The position numbers were made by a program, and so were the translations under genes. The notes beneath the pieces were generated by a model. That model worked only from the letters and a program-made list of their open reading frames with translations, was not told the origin of the DNA and did not search any database. A DNA stretch of 64,000 bases from the NCBI GenBank assembly GCA_002419055.1, contig DIFI01000009.1:372001-436000 (forward strand), given 5' to 3'. The stretch is from Peptococcaceae bacterium UBA5752. Lineage in GTDB: Bacteria > Bacillota > Dehalobacteriia > UBA4068. Positions 8,411 through 16,066 of the stretch are shown piece after piece; within the stretch, counting starts at the first letter, position 1, and each line of letters opens with the position of its first letter.

Positions 8411-8788
8411 TCAGCATATCCCTTCGGCTGCATCTGAAAATGCTGACGACGCATCGCCGTCACCCCCGACACACCGTTTGTATTGTGCATCTAAAACTAC
8501 ATCTACTGTTTCTTTGCCGCTCTGATCCAAAGAGCGGTATTTTTTTAAATGTTCAAATTCTGCCGGACTAGGCATCGAGTTATTTTCTTTATGCTTATTA
8601 TAAAAGTATTCAACACTGACATCTAATTCATCAGATATTTTTATCAGTATTTCAAAGTCTACCTTCATGTTGTCTCTCTTGATAATGCTATATAGAGTTT
8701 GAGGACTAACATTAATTTTTTTTGATAACTCATTTACATTTGTGTTTTTTAATTCAAGTAAATCTTGTAGATTTTTTCCAATTCCCAT
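8411..8788 (-). CDS. XRE-family repressor (CI-like)
   Basis: The 125-residue protein has an N-terminal helix-turn-helix (about 10-62; LSKKINVSPQTLYSIIKRD, with the later helix DELDVSVEYFY) and a short acidic C-terminal tail without a LexA-type protease domain. It diverges from the cro-like gene at 8939 across a 150-bp switch with an operator palindrome. The role as lysogeny repressor is inferred from fold and position. Without a self-cleavage domain, release probably needs an antirepressor such as the gene at 9918. Confidence 0.85.
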   Translation of the reverse strand: MGIGKNLQDLLELKNTNVNELSKKINVSPQTLYSIIKRDNMKVDFEILIKISDELDVSVEYFYNKHKENNSMPSPAEFEHLKKYRSLDQSGKETVDVVLDAQYKRCVGGDGDASSAFSDAAEGIC

Positions 8789-8806
8789 TTCTACACCTCC
8801 GCAAAA

Positions 8807-8835
8807 AATATAACATATTAAAACATAAATTGCAA
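8807..8835 (-). promoter_or_regulatory. Repressor promoter
   Basis: On the minus strand, TTGCAA and TATATT are spaced by 17 bp and lie a short way upstream of the repressor start. Confidence 0.55.
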
Positions 8836-8840
8836 GAAAA

Positions 8841-8860
8841 ATTTATGAAATATCATAAAT
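8841..8860. promoter_or_regulatory. Operator palindrome of the lysogeny switch
   Basis: ATTTATGA and TCATAAAT form a perfect 8-bp inverted repeat around AATA. The site lies between the two divergent promoters, next to the -35 boxes of both, where a dimeric repressor would control both directions. Confidence 0.7.
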
Positions 8861-8866
8861 TAGCTA

Positions 8867-8895
8867 TTGACAATATATGCAAATGCGTATATTAT
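8867..8895 (+). promoter_or_regulatory. Early rightward promoter
   Basis: TTGACA (8867-8872) and TATTAT (8890-8895) are 17 bp apart, a near-consensus sigma-A promoter reading into the cro-like gene. The operator palindrome lies immediately upstream. Confidence 0.75.
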
Positions 8896-8938
8896 TAAAG
8901 CATGAGTTATGCAAATGAATAGAAAGCGAGGTGGTGGT

Positions 8939-9163
8939 ATGGCTGGTTACGGAAATTTGAGGGGAGAATGTGCCAAAAGAAACATTGCCTATAAAGATAT
9001 TGCACATGTGCTACATAAACACATTAATACAATAACCAATAAAATGGATGGGAAAACCAGATTTCTTGTAGATGAAGTGTTTTTAATTGCCGATAAATTC
9101 TTTCCCGATGAAGATGTTAATCTTAAATATCTTTTTGAGCTAGACGAAGACAAAACCGCATAG
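8939..9163 (+). CDS. Cro-like small DNA-binding protein
   Basis: A 74-residue helix-turn-helix protein (RGECAKRNIAYKDIAHVLHK, HINTITNKMDGK). The start at 8939 is chosen because GAGGTGG lies just upstream; an earlier ATG at 8909 has no such site. It is the first gene from the early promoter and faces the repressor, so it is inferred to play the Cro role. Homologues are usually annotated only as phage HTH proteins. Confidence 0.75.
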   Translation: MAGYGNLRGECAKRNIAYKDIAHVLHKHINTITNKMDGKTRFLVDEVFLIADKFFPDEDVNLKYLFELDEDKTA

Positions 9164-9182
9164 AAAGGGAGGTGACAAAACA

Positions 9183-9359
9183 ATGATATGCAATGAATGC
9201 GGAGCAGCGAATCCAAAAGAGGCAAATTTTTGCAAATCATGCGGATCAAAATTAGTTAAAATCTGCGATTGCTGGATAAAAAAAGAACCTTATAACTGCG
9301 GACAGGGCAAATGTCCGGGCTATAGGCTCTATACGATGGAAAACAAATCAAAGTCCTAA
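9183..9359 (+). CDS. Small zinc-ribbon protein
   Basis: This 58-residue protein begins MICNECGAANPKEANFCKSC, a classic zinc-ribbon of two CxxC pairs, followed by a Cys-rich tail (CDCW, CGQGKCPGY). GGGAGGTGA lies upstream of the ATG. Its last 12 bp overlap the convergent DUF2321 gene. The function is unknown. Confidence 0.7.
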   Translation: MICNECGAANPKEANFCKSCGSKLVKICDCWIKKEPYNCGQGKCPGYRLYTMENKSKS

Positions 9360-9827
9360 TTGCTTTTTGGCTAATTCACAGGCAAAGTCTATTGAAAATT
9401 GACGCACCCCTTCGGCGGTGTATTTACCAGCAATAAGCAGACATTTTTTAATTCTAATGACAGCAAGATTTGTTCGGGGTGTTTCAACTATTACATCTGG
9501 CAATACATTAATTAAATCCTCTTTTTGTTGATTGGTTAATTGCTCATCTTCATAAATCAACTCTTTAGCGCAAGTTAAAGCTTTTTCAGTCCAGGGGAAC
9601 GGTTTCCCGCAATTATGACAATATGCAGGCGGCTTAAATTCTCTGAAATCAGTATAACCTTCAACATAATAATCACCGCGTATCTTTGTTTGACAATTTG
9701 GACAAACCCTAATCGTTTCGGCGCCACATTTACTACAAAAAGGTGCATTATGTTCCGGGTGGTCATCTATGCTATAAGAAATGCAATGACCGTTTAGGCA
9801 AATTAATGCCTGTCGATAATGACTCAT
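9348..9827 (-). CDS. DUF2321-like zinc-ribbon protein
   Basis: About 159 residues with three CxxC pairs (CSKC, CPNC, CHNC) in the first half, the pattern of DUF2321 proteins, and a helical C-terminal half. The start at 9827 has AAAGGA 10 nt upstream; a GTG three codons earlier would be too close to it. It is transcribed against the early genes, as moron genes often are. No function is established that I know of. Confidence 0.65.
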   Translation of the reverse strand: MSHYRQALICLNGHCISYSIDDHPEHNAPFCSKCGAETIRVCPNCQTKIRGDYYVEGYTDFREFKPPAYCHNCGKPFPWTEKALTCAKELIYEDEQLTNQQKEDLINVLPDVIVETPRTNLAVIRIKKCLLIAGKYTAEGVRQFSIDFACELAKKQLGL

Positions 9828-9917
9828 AAACAACACGTCCTTTCATAATAAATATTACCACTTATCAAAAAGAAAGGCAACCGATCAAGACAAAGCAAGT
9901 TAGAAAGGAGTTATCCA

Positions 9918-10700
9918 ATGTCAGATTTACAGATTTTAGACGAAAGATCGTTGTTTAATAAAGCTTTTAGAATATATGGAACGCCGGAAGAGCCGTTGTT
10001 TTTGGCTAAAGATGTAGCCGAATGGATAGAGCATAGCAATACTACCGAAATGGTCAGAGGTATTGATGATGATGAAAAGCTGAACTCAACAATCCTTAGT
10101 TCAGGTCAAAACAGAGAGGTTACGTTTCTCACTGAAAACGGCTTATATGAAGTTTTAATGCAGAGTAGAAAACCAATAGCTAAGCAATTCAAAAAGGCCG
10201 TCAAGGATATATTGAAATCCATCCGCAAGCACGGTGCATATATGACACCGCAGAAAATCGAAGAGGTCTTGCTTAATCCTGATACCATCATCAAGCTTGC
10301 TACGGCCTTAAAGGAAGAACAGACCAAATCACTCTTGTTAGAGCAGAGAATTGCCGAATGTGAGCCAAAGCTGCAATACCTCGACCAAATTCTAAAGAGT
10401 AAAGGTGTTATGGCAACTTCTCAGATCGCAGCCGACTACGGAATGAGCGCGTACAAACTTAATAAGATACTGTTTGATGAACATATCCAGCGCAAAGTAA
10501 ACGATCAATGGATTCTCTACAAAGAGCATATGAATTTTGGCTATACGAAGTCAGAGACTATCCCGATTATCCGCAGTGACGGATCTGAGGACACAAAGCT
10601 TCAAACTAAGTGGACGCAAAAAGGGCGGCTGATGATACACAACATCTTAACCGGCAGGGGAATACAAGCCAATCTTGATAAACGAGACAAAACCGCATAG
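9918..10700 (+). CDS. Phage antirepressor (BRO-N plus KilAC)
   Basis: The 260-residue protein has an N-terminal BRO-N domain (about 10-110; FLAKDVAEWIEH, VTFLTENGLYEVL, RKPIAKQFKKAV) and a C-terminal antirepressor/KilAC domain (about 150-250; TSQIAADYGMSAYKLNKIL, WTQKGRLMIHNIL). Such proteins bind and inactivate phage repressors. AAAGGAG precedes the ATG. With a repressor that lacks a protease domain, this protein may be the induction trigger. Confidence 0.9.
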   Translation: MSDLQILDERSLFNKAFRIYGTPEEPLFLAKDVAEWIEHSNTTEMVRGIDDDEKLNSTILSSGQNREVTFLTENGLYEVLMQSRKPIAKQFKKAVKDILKSIRKHGAYMTPQKIEEVLLNPDTIIKLATALKEEQTKSLLLEQRIAECEPKLQYLDQILKSKGVMATSQIAADYGMSAYKLNKILFDEHIQRKVNDQWILYKEHMNFGYTKSETIPIIRSDGSEDTKLQTKWTQKGRLMIHNILTGRGIQANLDKRDKTA

Positions 10701-10714
10701 AAAGGAGAACGGCG

Positions 10715-10930
10715 ATGACAGATATTAAGTTTACCAGCGTATGCAGTGATGAATATGTAAAGCTCACAGTTAAGCAGACAAACAACGGATATCGCTTATT
10801 TATAAACGATCTTGAACTACCCGGGGTGCTTACATATAAGGTTGAAGTGGGTGATTGTATACCGCAAGCACATATTGTAATAGCGCTTAATGAGTATGAG
10901 GGAGCATCACCAATTAAAATAACTGGATGA
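10715..10930 (+). CDS. Hypothetical early phage protein
   Basis: A 71-residue, probably all-beta protein (VKLTVKQTNNGYRLFINDLE) that I do not recognise. AAAGGAG lies 8 nt before the ATG and it follows the antirepressor by 14 bp, so it is co-transcribed. Its last 17 bp overlap the convergent gene at 10914. Confidence 0.6.
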   Translation: MTDIKFTSVCSDEYVKLTVKQTNNGYRLFINDLELPGVLTYKVEVGDCIPQAHIVIALNEYEGASPIKITG

Positions 10931-11231
10931 TATTACATATTACAGATATTGCCGCAATAACTGAGGCAATAATAAATTTCAAGTCAATTTTAGGGTTTAA
11001 ATAAAGCAATCCTTCTTCTCTAATGGTTGGCTTTATAGCCTCAAAAACAATTTTTCCGCTTGCCATACGAATTGCTTTAACCCCATTTAAATACTTATTT
11101 TCAACGCAACTATAAAGACATTCTTTGTCAAAATCATTTAGCGTTTGGATATCGCCAGTAATAATAATTTCTTTCAATATTTCTTTTGATCTACGTTCAA
11201 ATCTTATCCGGTTATTATTCCAAAAACTCAT
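10914..11231 (-). CDS. Tail-anchored membrane protein, unknown
   Basis: The 105-residue protein starts at 11231 behind GGGAGGAATTATA. The N-terminal part is charged (NNNRIRFERRSKEILKEI) and the last 25 residues form one hydrophobic segment (LKFIIASVIAAISVICNI), suggesting a C-terminal membrane anchor with the bulk in the cytoplasm. It is transcribed against the early operon and may be a lysogeny-expressed moron. No family was recognised. Confidence 0.6.
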   Translation of the reverse strand: MSFWNNNRIRFERRSKEILKEIIITGDIQTLNDFDKECLYSCVENKYLNGVKAIRMASGKIVFEAIKPTIREEGLLYLNPKIDLKFIIASVIAAISVICNIIQLF

Positions 11232-11304
11232 TATAATTCCTCCCTTCTTCCATATTCTACCATTTGTGCGAGGGGAGGACAAGCAGAGAAAGGAGAGTGG
11301 CACA

Positions 11305-11523
11305 ATGTCAAAATCGCGTACACGCATAATAGCCGATGATTTACTTGCTCACGTGGGCGCGGCAGTAAGCATATCGGCGCTTGCTAGATATTTAAGCGGC
11401 GACAATACGCAAAATCGGGGCAGAGCGATCGCGCTTGTTGCGGGATTACAGCCGATTATAGGACAAGGCACAGGCAAGCGATATTTTTACTTAGATGTTG
11501 CTGAAAGGCTGGTGCAAATATAA
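11305..11523 (+). CDS. Small phage winged-helix-like protein
   Basis: A 72-residue protein (MSKSRTRIIADDLLAHVGAA, then AVSISALARYLSGDN) whose helical pattern suggests a small DNA-binding or replication-accessory fold; this is tentative. AAAGGAGAG lies before the ATG at 11305, and the upstream part of the longer frame lies across the divergent gene. The stop overlaps the next start. Confidence 0.6.
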   Translation: MSKSRTRIIADDLLAHVGAAVSISALARYLSGDNTQNRGRAIALVAGLQPIIGQGTGKRYFYLDVAERLVQI

Positions 11524-11630
11524 TGGACAAGCTTGACCGCGAGGACATCGCAACAATAATCATCTTAGCCTGCTTCATAGCGTTTACTACTGCCGGGGCA
11601 TATGTATTGTTAGCGATAACAGGTATGTAG
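11523..11630 (+). CDS. Short membrane peptide
   Basis: A 35-residue peptide, MDKLDREDIATI followed by one hydrophobic helix (ILACFIAFTTAGAYVLLAI). Its ATG overlaps the preceding TAA (TAATG), so it is translationally coupled. The function is unknown. Confidence 0.5.
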   Translation: MDKLDREDIATIIILACFIAFTTAGAYVLLAITGM

Positions 11631-11641
11631 GAGGGGACAAC

Positions 11642-11761
11642 ATGTTTGACCGCACTATCCCGCCGCTGGGCGAGCTGCCCAACATAGACCGCATGATTAT
11701 GGCGGTGGCGCTGATGAAAGCGAATGAGAAGAATTTTAAGGAGGAGAGAAACAATGATTGA
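11642..11761 (+). CDS. Small phage protein, unknown
   Basis: A 39-residue frame (MFDRTIPPLGELPNIDRMIM) behind GGAGGGGACA. Its end contains the ribosome site of the next gene (AAGGAGGAG) and overlaps that gene's ATG. It could be a coupling leader. Confidence 0.45.
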   Translation: MFDRTIPPLGELPNIDRMIMAVALMKANEKNFKEERNND

Positions 11762-12122
11762 TGATCTAAGTTTTGTAACTAAAAAAAGTGGTGGCACACA
11801 AATAAGAAAGGAAATCGAGGTAAGCGTTACCTTTGTTGGCAATCGTACAGGCGCCGCATTCTCTTTTTCGCCTAAAGCAGCGCATATGCTTGGCGCTCAA
11901 TACATCATAGCCGCGCAGAAGTAGGGTAGAGTATATTTCAAGCCGAGCGATCAGCAGCATGGTTTTAAACTAAGCGGCAAAACGGATTGTGGGCGCGTAT
12001 CAGCAAGGTTGCCGCTTGATGCGCTGGGCATGACTTCTCAAAACTGGATAGGCTATTACAACCTTCTTTGGGATAAAGACAGGGGCATGTCCTATATTGA
12101 TATTAATACGCGAGAAAGCTAA
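11754..12122 (+). pseudogene. Early phage gene interrupted by in-frame amber codon
   Basis: From the ATG at 11754 (AAGGAGGAG upstream) the frame runs 56 codons to TAG at 11922-11924. It then continues open in the same frame for 65 sense codons to TAA at 12120-12122, ending just before the ribosome site of the next gene. The second part has ordinary coding character (GRVYFKPSDQQHGFKLSGK, SQNWIGYYNLLWDKD). The two parts read as one protein of about 122 residues, with TAG where Gln (CAG) or Glu (GAG) would fit. Either it is a recent nonsense mutation or the codon is read through. I do not recognise the family. Confidence 0.7.
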
Positions 12123-12138
12123 GAGGAGGAGAGAAACA

Positions 12139-12354
12139 ATGAATCTTGATTTATTCCCGGTCGAATATGGACAAGCCAAAACAGAACAGCATACAAAAAG
12201 GCAGCTCAAACCAATTTGGCATGACATGTCCGTCGCCATTGCAGCAGGGTTGATTTTATTGGCCTTTAGCTGCACAGACGCGCTAACCGCTATTATGGTG
12301 TTAAGCTTAATGGTTATCGTGGTATTTTTGGCAGATGGTTTTTGGGAGGCGTAA
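12139..12354 (+). CDS. Small two-helix membrane protein
   Basis: A 71-residue protein behind GAGGAGAG. A hydrophilic N-terminus (FPVEYGQAKTEQHTKRQLK) is followed by two close hydrophobic segments (VAIAAGLILLAFS and AIMVLSLMVIVVFLA). It lies in the early operon; the function is unknown. Confidence 0.6.
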   Translation: MNLDLFPVEYGQAKTEQHTKRQLKPIWHDMSVAIAAGLILLAFSCTDALTAIMVLSLMVIVVFLADGFWEA

Positions 12355-12356
12355 TC

Positions 12357-12716
12357 ATGTGGATGACAGACGAACAAATCCGCTTTTCATACCGCGAAGC
12401 CGCCTTTCCCAAAGACCAAATAAAAATTCTATCTCAGCTTAACGCTTGCGGACAAGATGATATTAGAAAGATTATCGCTGATATAAAAATAAATAAACCC
12501 ACCGGCCTTAAAGAAGCAAAGTATGACCGCTGGACAGATGAACAGGCAATAACATTGGATAGGCTTTATAAAGATGGGATTAAGCCGCAAACTATATCAA
12601 GAATAATAGGGGTGAGCGTAAGAAGAATTTACAGCAAGCTAGACCGTATTAAGAAGGAGGAGGCAAAGAAAAAGGCCGCCAGCGGTGCTAGAACACCGGC
12701 GACGGCAACGAGGTAA
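12357..12716 (+). CDS. Putative HTH DNA-binding protein
   Basis: The 119-residue protein has two tandem helical units starting MTDEQIRFSY and WTDEQAITLDRLY, resembling SANT/Myb-like or homeodomain-like repeats. The second contains GIKPQTISRIIGVSVRRIYS, a likely helix-turn-helix, and the C-terminus is basic and Ala-rich. The ATG at 12357 has GGGAGG upstream. A regulatory role in early expression is inferred only from the fold. Confidence 0.6.
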   Translation: MWMTDEQIRFSYREAAFPKDQIKILSQLNACGQDDIRKIIADIKINKPTGLKEAKYDRWTDEQAITLDRLYKDGIKPQTISRIIGVSVRRIYSKLDRIKKEEAKKKAASGARTPATATR

Positions 12717-12757
12717 ATAGTTAATATCAATATACAACGAAAGCGAGGATATGTCAA

Positions 12758-12970
12758 ATGGAAGATTATAAACTGCAAGGGATTATAGCCGGTCTGAAAG
12801 ACATTATATTTGATCTGCTTCACGAGAAGCGCGATTTAATAAGCTCCAATGAATCATGGAAGCGACTTTGCGCCGAGAAAGAGCAGATTATCAAGGGACA
12901 AAACGCAGAGATAGCGAGGATGAAAGAGCAGTCGGTTTGCCACTGCAAAGTGGAGGCTAAAAATGGCTAA
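12758..12970 (+). CDS. Small coiled-coil phage protein
   Basis: A 70-residue, mostly helical protein with heptad-like charge pattern (CAEKEQIIKGQNAEIARMKE) and a Cys-His C-terminus. AAAGCGAGGAT precedes the ATG, and its stop overlaps the start of the Gp157 gene by 8 bp. The function is unknown. Confidence 0.55.
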   Translation: MEDYKLQGIIAGLKDIIFDLLHEKRDLISSNESWKRLCAEKEQIIKGQNAEIARMKEQSVCHCKVEAKNG

Positions 12971-13484
12971 TTTATACGAGATTAAAGCTGATATAGACAG
13001 TTTGCTCACCAAAGGTTGGGACGAGCAATGCGTCGACATGGAAACTGGCGAGATTGACGAAGCGAAGGTTGCTGACTTGTTGACTAAGTTGGAAATGGAC
13101 GAGCAGGAGAAGATAGAGAATATCGCTTGCTACATAAAAAACCTTGACTCTTATTCAACGGCTATTCGCGCCGAAGAAAAGGCGTTAGCTGAGCGCCGGA
13201 GAGCCAAAGAAAACAAGGCTGCATCACTTCGCCGATACTTAGGTGGTTACCTGCAAGGCCGCAAGTATGAAACGCCGCGCTGCGTGGTGTCGTTCCGCAG
13301 ATCGGAAGCGGTAGAGATAACCGATGAAGAAGCGGTAATGGAATTTGCCAAGAAGTACGGCGCTGATTTACTCAGGGTAAAAGAGCCGGAAATCGACAAA
13401 AGTACACTCAAGGATATTTTGAAGCATGGCGCTATTATCAAGGGTGCGCAGTTGGTTGAGCGCCAGAATCTACAAATAAAATAG
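12963..13484 (+). CDS. Siphovirus Gp157-family protein
   Basis: The 173-residue protein matches the Gp157 family: an acidic N-terminal helix-rich part (about 1-60, IENIACYIKNLDSYSTAIRA), a basic middle (AEERRRAKENKAASLRRYL) and the C-terminal FRRSEAVEITDEEA block with a KST-LK region. Gp157 proteins are found next to single-strand annealing proteins and SSB in siphoviruses and have been linked to phage resistance in streptococci. It opens the recombination module here. Confidence 0.88.
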   Translation: MANLYEIKADIDSLLTKGWDEQCVDMETGEIDEAKVADLLTKLEMDEQEKIENIACYIKNLDSYSTAIRAEEKALAERRRAKENKAASLRRYLGGYLQGRKYETPRCVVSFRRSEAVEITDEEAVMEFAKKYGADLLRVKEPEIDKSTLKDILKHGAIIKGAQLVERQNLQIK

Positions 13485-13496
13485 GGGGTGAGATAA

Positions 13497-14102
13497 ATGT
13501 TTGATGCTCAATCACATCTTATGGATTTAAAAGGCAAAAGCTATCTACAAGTTATGTGGCGGTTGGTTTGGTTCAGAGAAGATCATCCGCTTTGGGCAAT
13601 AGACACCAAACTCGAAGCCTTTGATAAAGAAGTTGGACACGCCATATTTTCTGCCAAAATACTTGACGAAAACGGATTATTAAAGTCTGCCGCTCGTGGC
13701 AGCGAGAGCGTTAAAGACTTCCGAGACTACATAGAAAAGGCTGAAACTAAAGCAGTCGGCAGGGCATTGGCTATGCTTGGCTATGGCACGCAATTTGCGC
13801 CCGAATTAGACGAAGGAGAGCGCATTGTGGATAGTCCCGTACCGAAAAAGAAGAAGCCAGCGGCGGCAGTAGTAGCGCAAAACACCGAGGATGATCCATT
13901 AGGTCTGCGAGGTGGCAAGGAAGCGCCCGGCAAATACAAATGCCTTGTCTGCGGTAAGCCATTTATTGACACCGAGTATGACGGAAAACTATTTACAGCA
14001 GGAGAGCTTTATCGGAAGTCTACGGCAAAATATGGACAGCCAACATGCGCCGAGTGCGCGAAGAAGTACGCAGATAAAGGGAGTGTTGATAATGTTAAAT
14101 AG
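13497..14102 (+). CDS. Putative ERF/Rad52-like annealing protein with C-terminal zinc ribbon
   Basis: The 201-residue protein has an N-terminal domain (about 1-105) with KSYLQVMWRLVWFRED and AETKAVGRALAMLGYGTQFA, a pattern I associate with Rad52/ERF-type single-strand annealing proteins. A Pro/Ala-rich linker (about 115-130) and a Cys-rich C-terminus (CLVC...CAEC) follow. It lies between Gp157 and SSB, the usual place for a phage recombinase. The family assignment is tentative. It overlaps ssb by 11 bp. Confidence 0.6.
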   Translation: MFDAQSHLMDLKGKSYLQVMWRLVWFREDHPLWAIDTKLEAFDKEVGHAIFSAKILDENGLLKSAARGSESVKDFRDYIEKAETKAVGRALAMLGYGTQFAPELDEGERIVDSPVPKKKKPAAAVVAQNTEDDPLGLRGGKEAPGKYKCLVCGKPFIDTEYDGKLFTAGELYRKSTAKYGQPTCAECAKKYADKGSVDNVK

Positions 14103-14457
14103 AGTTATTTTAATTGGTCGTCTTTGCGCTGATCCAGTATTGCGTTACACACAAGGTGGAGACGCCGTTGCCTCGTTTACGCTTGCTGTAGATAGACGGA
14201 AAAAAGGGGAGACTGACTTTATCCCTATCGTCGTTTGGAAGCAGCAAGCGGAAAACTGCAGCCAGTTTTTAAGCAAGGGGAAGTTGGCGGCAGTAGACGG
14301 TAGACTGCAAATAAGAAGCTACGAGGACAAGGACGGCAATAAACGTACTATAGCCGAGGTGGTTGCCGAGAATGTGCAATTCCTTTCGCCTAAAGAGGAC
14401 AAGCCGCAACCACAAACACATAGTTTTGCCACCTCAGATGAGGACTTGCCTTTTTAA
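14092..14457 (+). CDS. ssb: Single-stranded DNA-binding protein
   Basis: The 121-residue protein begins MLNRVILIGRLCADPVLRYT, the standard SSB OB-fold start, with WKQQAENCSQFLSKG in the core. It ends DEDLPF, the acidic tip that recruits partner proteins. AAAGGGAG precedes the ATG at 14092. It should coat single-stranded phage DNA during replication and recombination. It is short compared with host SSB because the linker is short. Confidence 0.95.
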   Translation: MLNRVILIGRLCADPVLRYTQGGDAVASFTLAVDRRKKGETDFIPIVVWKQQAENCSQFLSKGKLAAVDGRLQIRSYEDKDGNKRTIAEVVAENVQFLSPKEDKPQPQTHSFATSDEDLPF

Positions 14458-14496
14458 TAATCATGCATAAATATTGCATAGTCGAGGTAAAACGCT

Positions 14497-15024
14497 ATGA
14501 AGGAACGATTAAAAGCAATAGCAGACGGCATACTTGCCAGTGATAACAATATCTTGTTGACGTTTCGCATTGATGCTGAACAAAGTGCATCGGCGCGGAA
14601 ACTGTACAACAAGTGCCGCGAATATCAGAACAGCAAAAAAAAGGCCGCTCTGCTCCTAAAAATCGAAGAGTGGCACAATCCGCGAACACTAAGTCAAAAT
14701 GCTGCAATGTGGCTAATGCTTGAACAGATGGCAGAGAAGTTAAAGACGAGCAAGGATGAGCTATACATAGACATGCTTGACCAATACGGCAAGTTTACGC
14801 ACATCATCGTCAAGCCGGAGGCCGTTGAAGCCGTCAAAAAAGAGTGGCGCACAGTCAGAGACTTGGGCGAGGTAACAGTCAACGGCAAGAATGGCGTACA
14901 GCTACAATGCTACTTTGGTTCAAGCGGCTACAACACAGTGGAAATGTCGCGGCTGTTCGAGGGAGTGCTTCACGAAGCGCGAGAACTGGAAATTGATGTG
15001 AGCTATTTCGAGGGGGCATTATGA
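14497..15024 (+). CDS. ninB: NinB-like recombination protein
   Basis: The 175-residue protein carries the NinB signature region PRTLSQNAAMWLMLEQMAE and a C-terminal helix pair (MSRLFEGVLHEARELEI). NinB of lambda (Orf) acts with single-strand annealing and SSB to load strands during recombination. The context, directly after SSB and before an HNH-like protein, fits. It overlaps the next gene by 4 bp (ATGA). Confidence 0.85.
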   Translation: MKERLKAIADGILASDNNILLTFRIDAEQSASARKLYNKCREYQNSKKKAALLLKIEEWHNPRTLSQNAAMWLMLEQMAEKLKTSKDELYIDMLDQYGKFTHIIVKPEAVEAVKKEWRTVRDLGEVTVNGKNGVQLQCYFGSSGYNTVEMSRLFEGVLHEARELEIDVSYFEGAL

Positions 15025-15299
15025 AACAGAGCATTATGCAAGCAGATAAAATATGCTACCTAACGCAACGAATGGACAACCTCCACCAGCACCATATCTA
15101 CGGAGGTAGCCGCCGACCAGCATCCGATAAATGGGGCTGTTGGGTATATCTAACCGCCGATGTTCACACCATTGGCGCCGGAAGTGTTCACAATAATACA
15201 GAGTTGAGCGATCAGCTTAAGCAGACTTGCCAGCGGAGATTTGAAGAGCTATACGGACACGATAAGTTTATGCAGGTATTCGGTAAAAACTATTTGTAG
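15021..15299 (+). CDS. HNH-like phage recombination nuclease
   Basis: The 92-residue protein has CYLTQRMDNLHQHHIYGGSR, then WVYLTADVHTIG and a later His, an arrangement typical of small HNH/beta-beta-alpha-metal phage nucleases that accompany NinB. Only one clear Cys precedes the HH, so zinc binding is uncertain. A role in processing recombination intermediates is inferred from fold and position. Confidence 0.6.
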   Translation: MKQSIMQADKICYLTQRMDNLHQHHIYGGSRRPASDKWGCWVYLTADVHTIGAGSVHNNTELSDQLKQTCQRRFEELYGHDKFMQVFGKNYL

Positions 15300-15307
15300 G
15301 TGAAAAT

Positions 15308-16066
15308 ATGATTGATAACGGATTTATTACACTCCACAGAAAGATGGTCGACTGGGAATGGTACGACGATATTAATACCAAAGTAGTATTTTTACATCTG
15401 CTATTGACGGCAAATTGGAAAGATACAAAATGGCATGGTGTTGACGTTTTGCGAGGTCAGCGGATTATATCGTATTCCGGATTAGCTAAAGAAACTAAAC
15501 TTTCAGTAAAGAAGGTGCGTAATTGTTTAGAAAGGCTAAAAACGACAGGCGAAACGGCAAGCAAAACGACAAACAAATATACCATTATTACGCTGGTGAA
15601 TTATAACAAATATCAAGACCAAGAGGCAAGCGAAACGGCAAGCCAAACGGCAAACGAGGGGCAAACAAAGGGCAAACAAAGGGCAAACAAAGGGCAACAG
15701 CTTAACAATGATAACAAAGATAACAAAGAAACAAGTAAAGATATACCCCCTTTATCCCCCTTGGAAGAATTTAACTTTTCGCCACTGTTGACAGAGAAAA
15801 TACAAGACTGGTTGACCTACAAAGAAGAACGCAAACAGAAATACAAACCTACTGGACTGAAATCCTTGTTGACGCAGATTAGCAATAACGCCGCTAAGTA
15901 TGGTGACGCAGCGGTAGCGGAAGTAATAACGTCAAGCATGGCGAGTAATTATCAGGGCATTGTATTTGACAGACTTAAAAACACGCAATCGCGAGGCCAG
16001 CCAAAAGTCAACAACTTCATGGATGCGTTGGCTGATGTAAATTTAGGGGAGGTAATAGACATATGA
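15308..16066 (+). CDS. Phage replication initiator (DnaD/replisome organiser type)
   Basis: The 252-residue protein has an N-terminal winged-helix domain (about 1-105; GFITLHRKMVDWEWYDD, GLAKETKLSVKKVRNCLERL), a low-complexity Gln/Thr/Lys linker (about 106-150), and a C-terminal helical domain (KIQDWLTYKEERKQKYKPTG). The linker coincides with tandem DNA repeats at 15659-15691, as in phages whose origin lies inside the initiator gene. It is followed by the helicase loader. It should bind the origin and recruit the host helicase. Confidence 0.8.
   Translation: MIDNGFITLHRKMVDWEWYDDINTKVVFLHLLLTANWKDTKWHGVDVLRGQRIISYSGLAKETKLSVKKVRNCLERLKTTGETASKTTNKYTIITLVNYNKYQDQEASETASQTANEGQTKGKQRANKGQQLNNDNKDNKETSKDIPPLSPLEEFNFSPLLTEKIQDWLTYKEERKQKYKPTGLKSLLTQISNNAAKYGDAAVAEVITSSMASNYQGIVFDRLKNTQSRGQPKVNNFMDALADVNLGEVIDI
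15659..15691 (+). repeat. Three 11-bp iterons inside the initiator gene (candidate origin)
   Basis: GGGCAAACAAA is repeated exactly three times (15659, 15670, 15681) and a partial fourth begins at 15692. AAACGGCAA variants lie nearby (about 15552, 15633 and 15645) and GATAACAAA twice at about 15709-15726. An 11-bp period is not a codon multiple, so the repetition is at DNA level rather than protein level. Confidence 0.6.
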
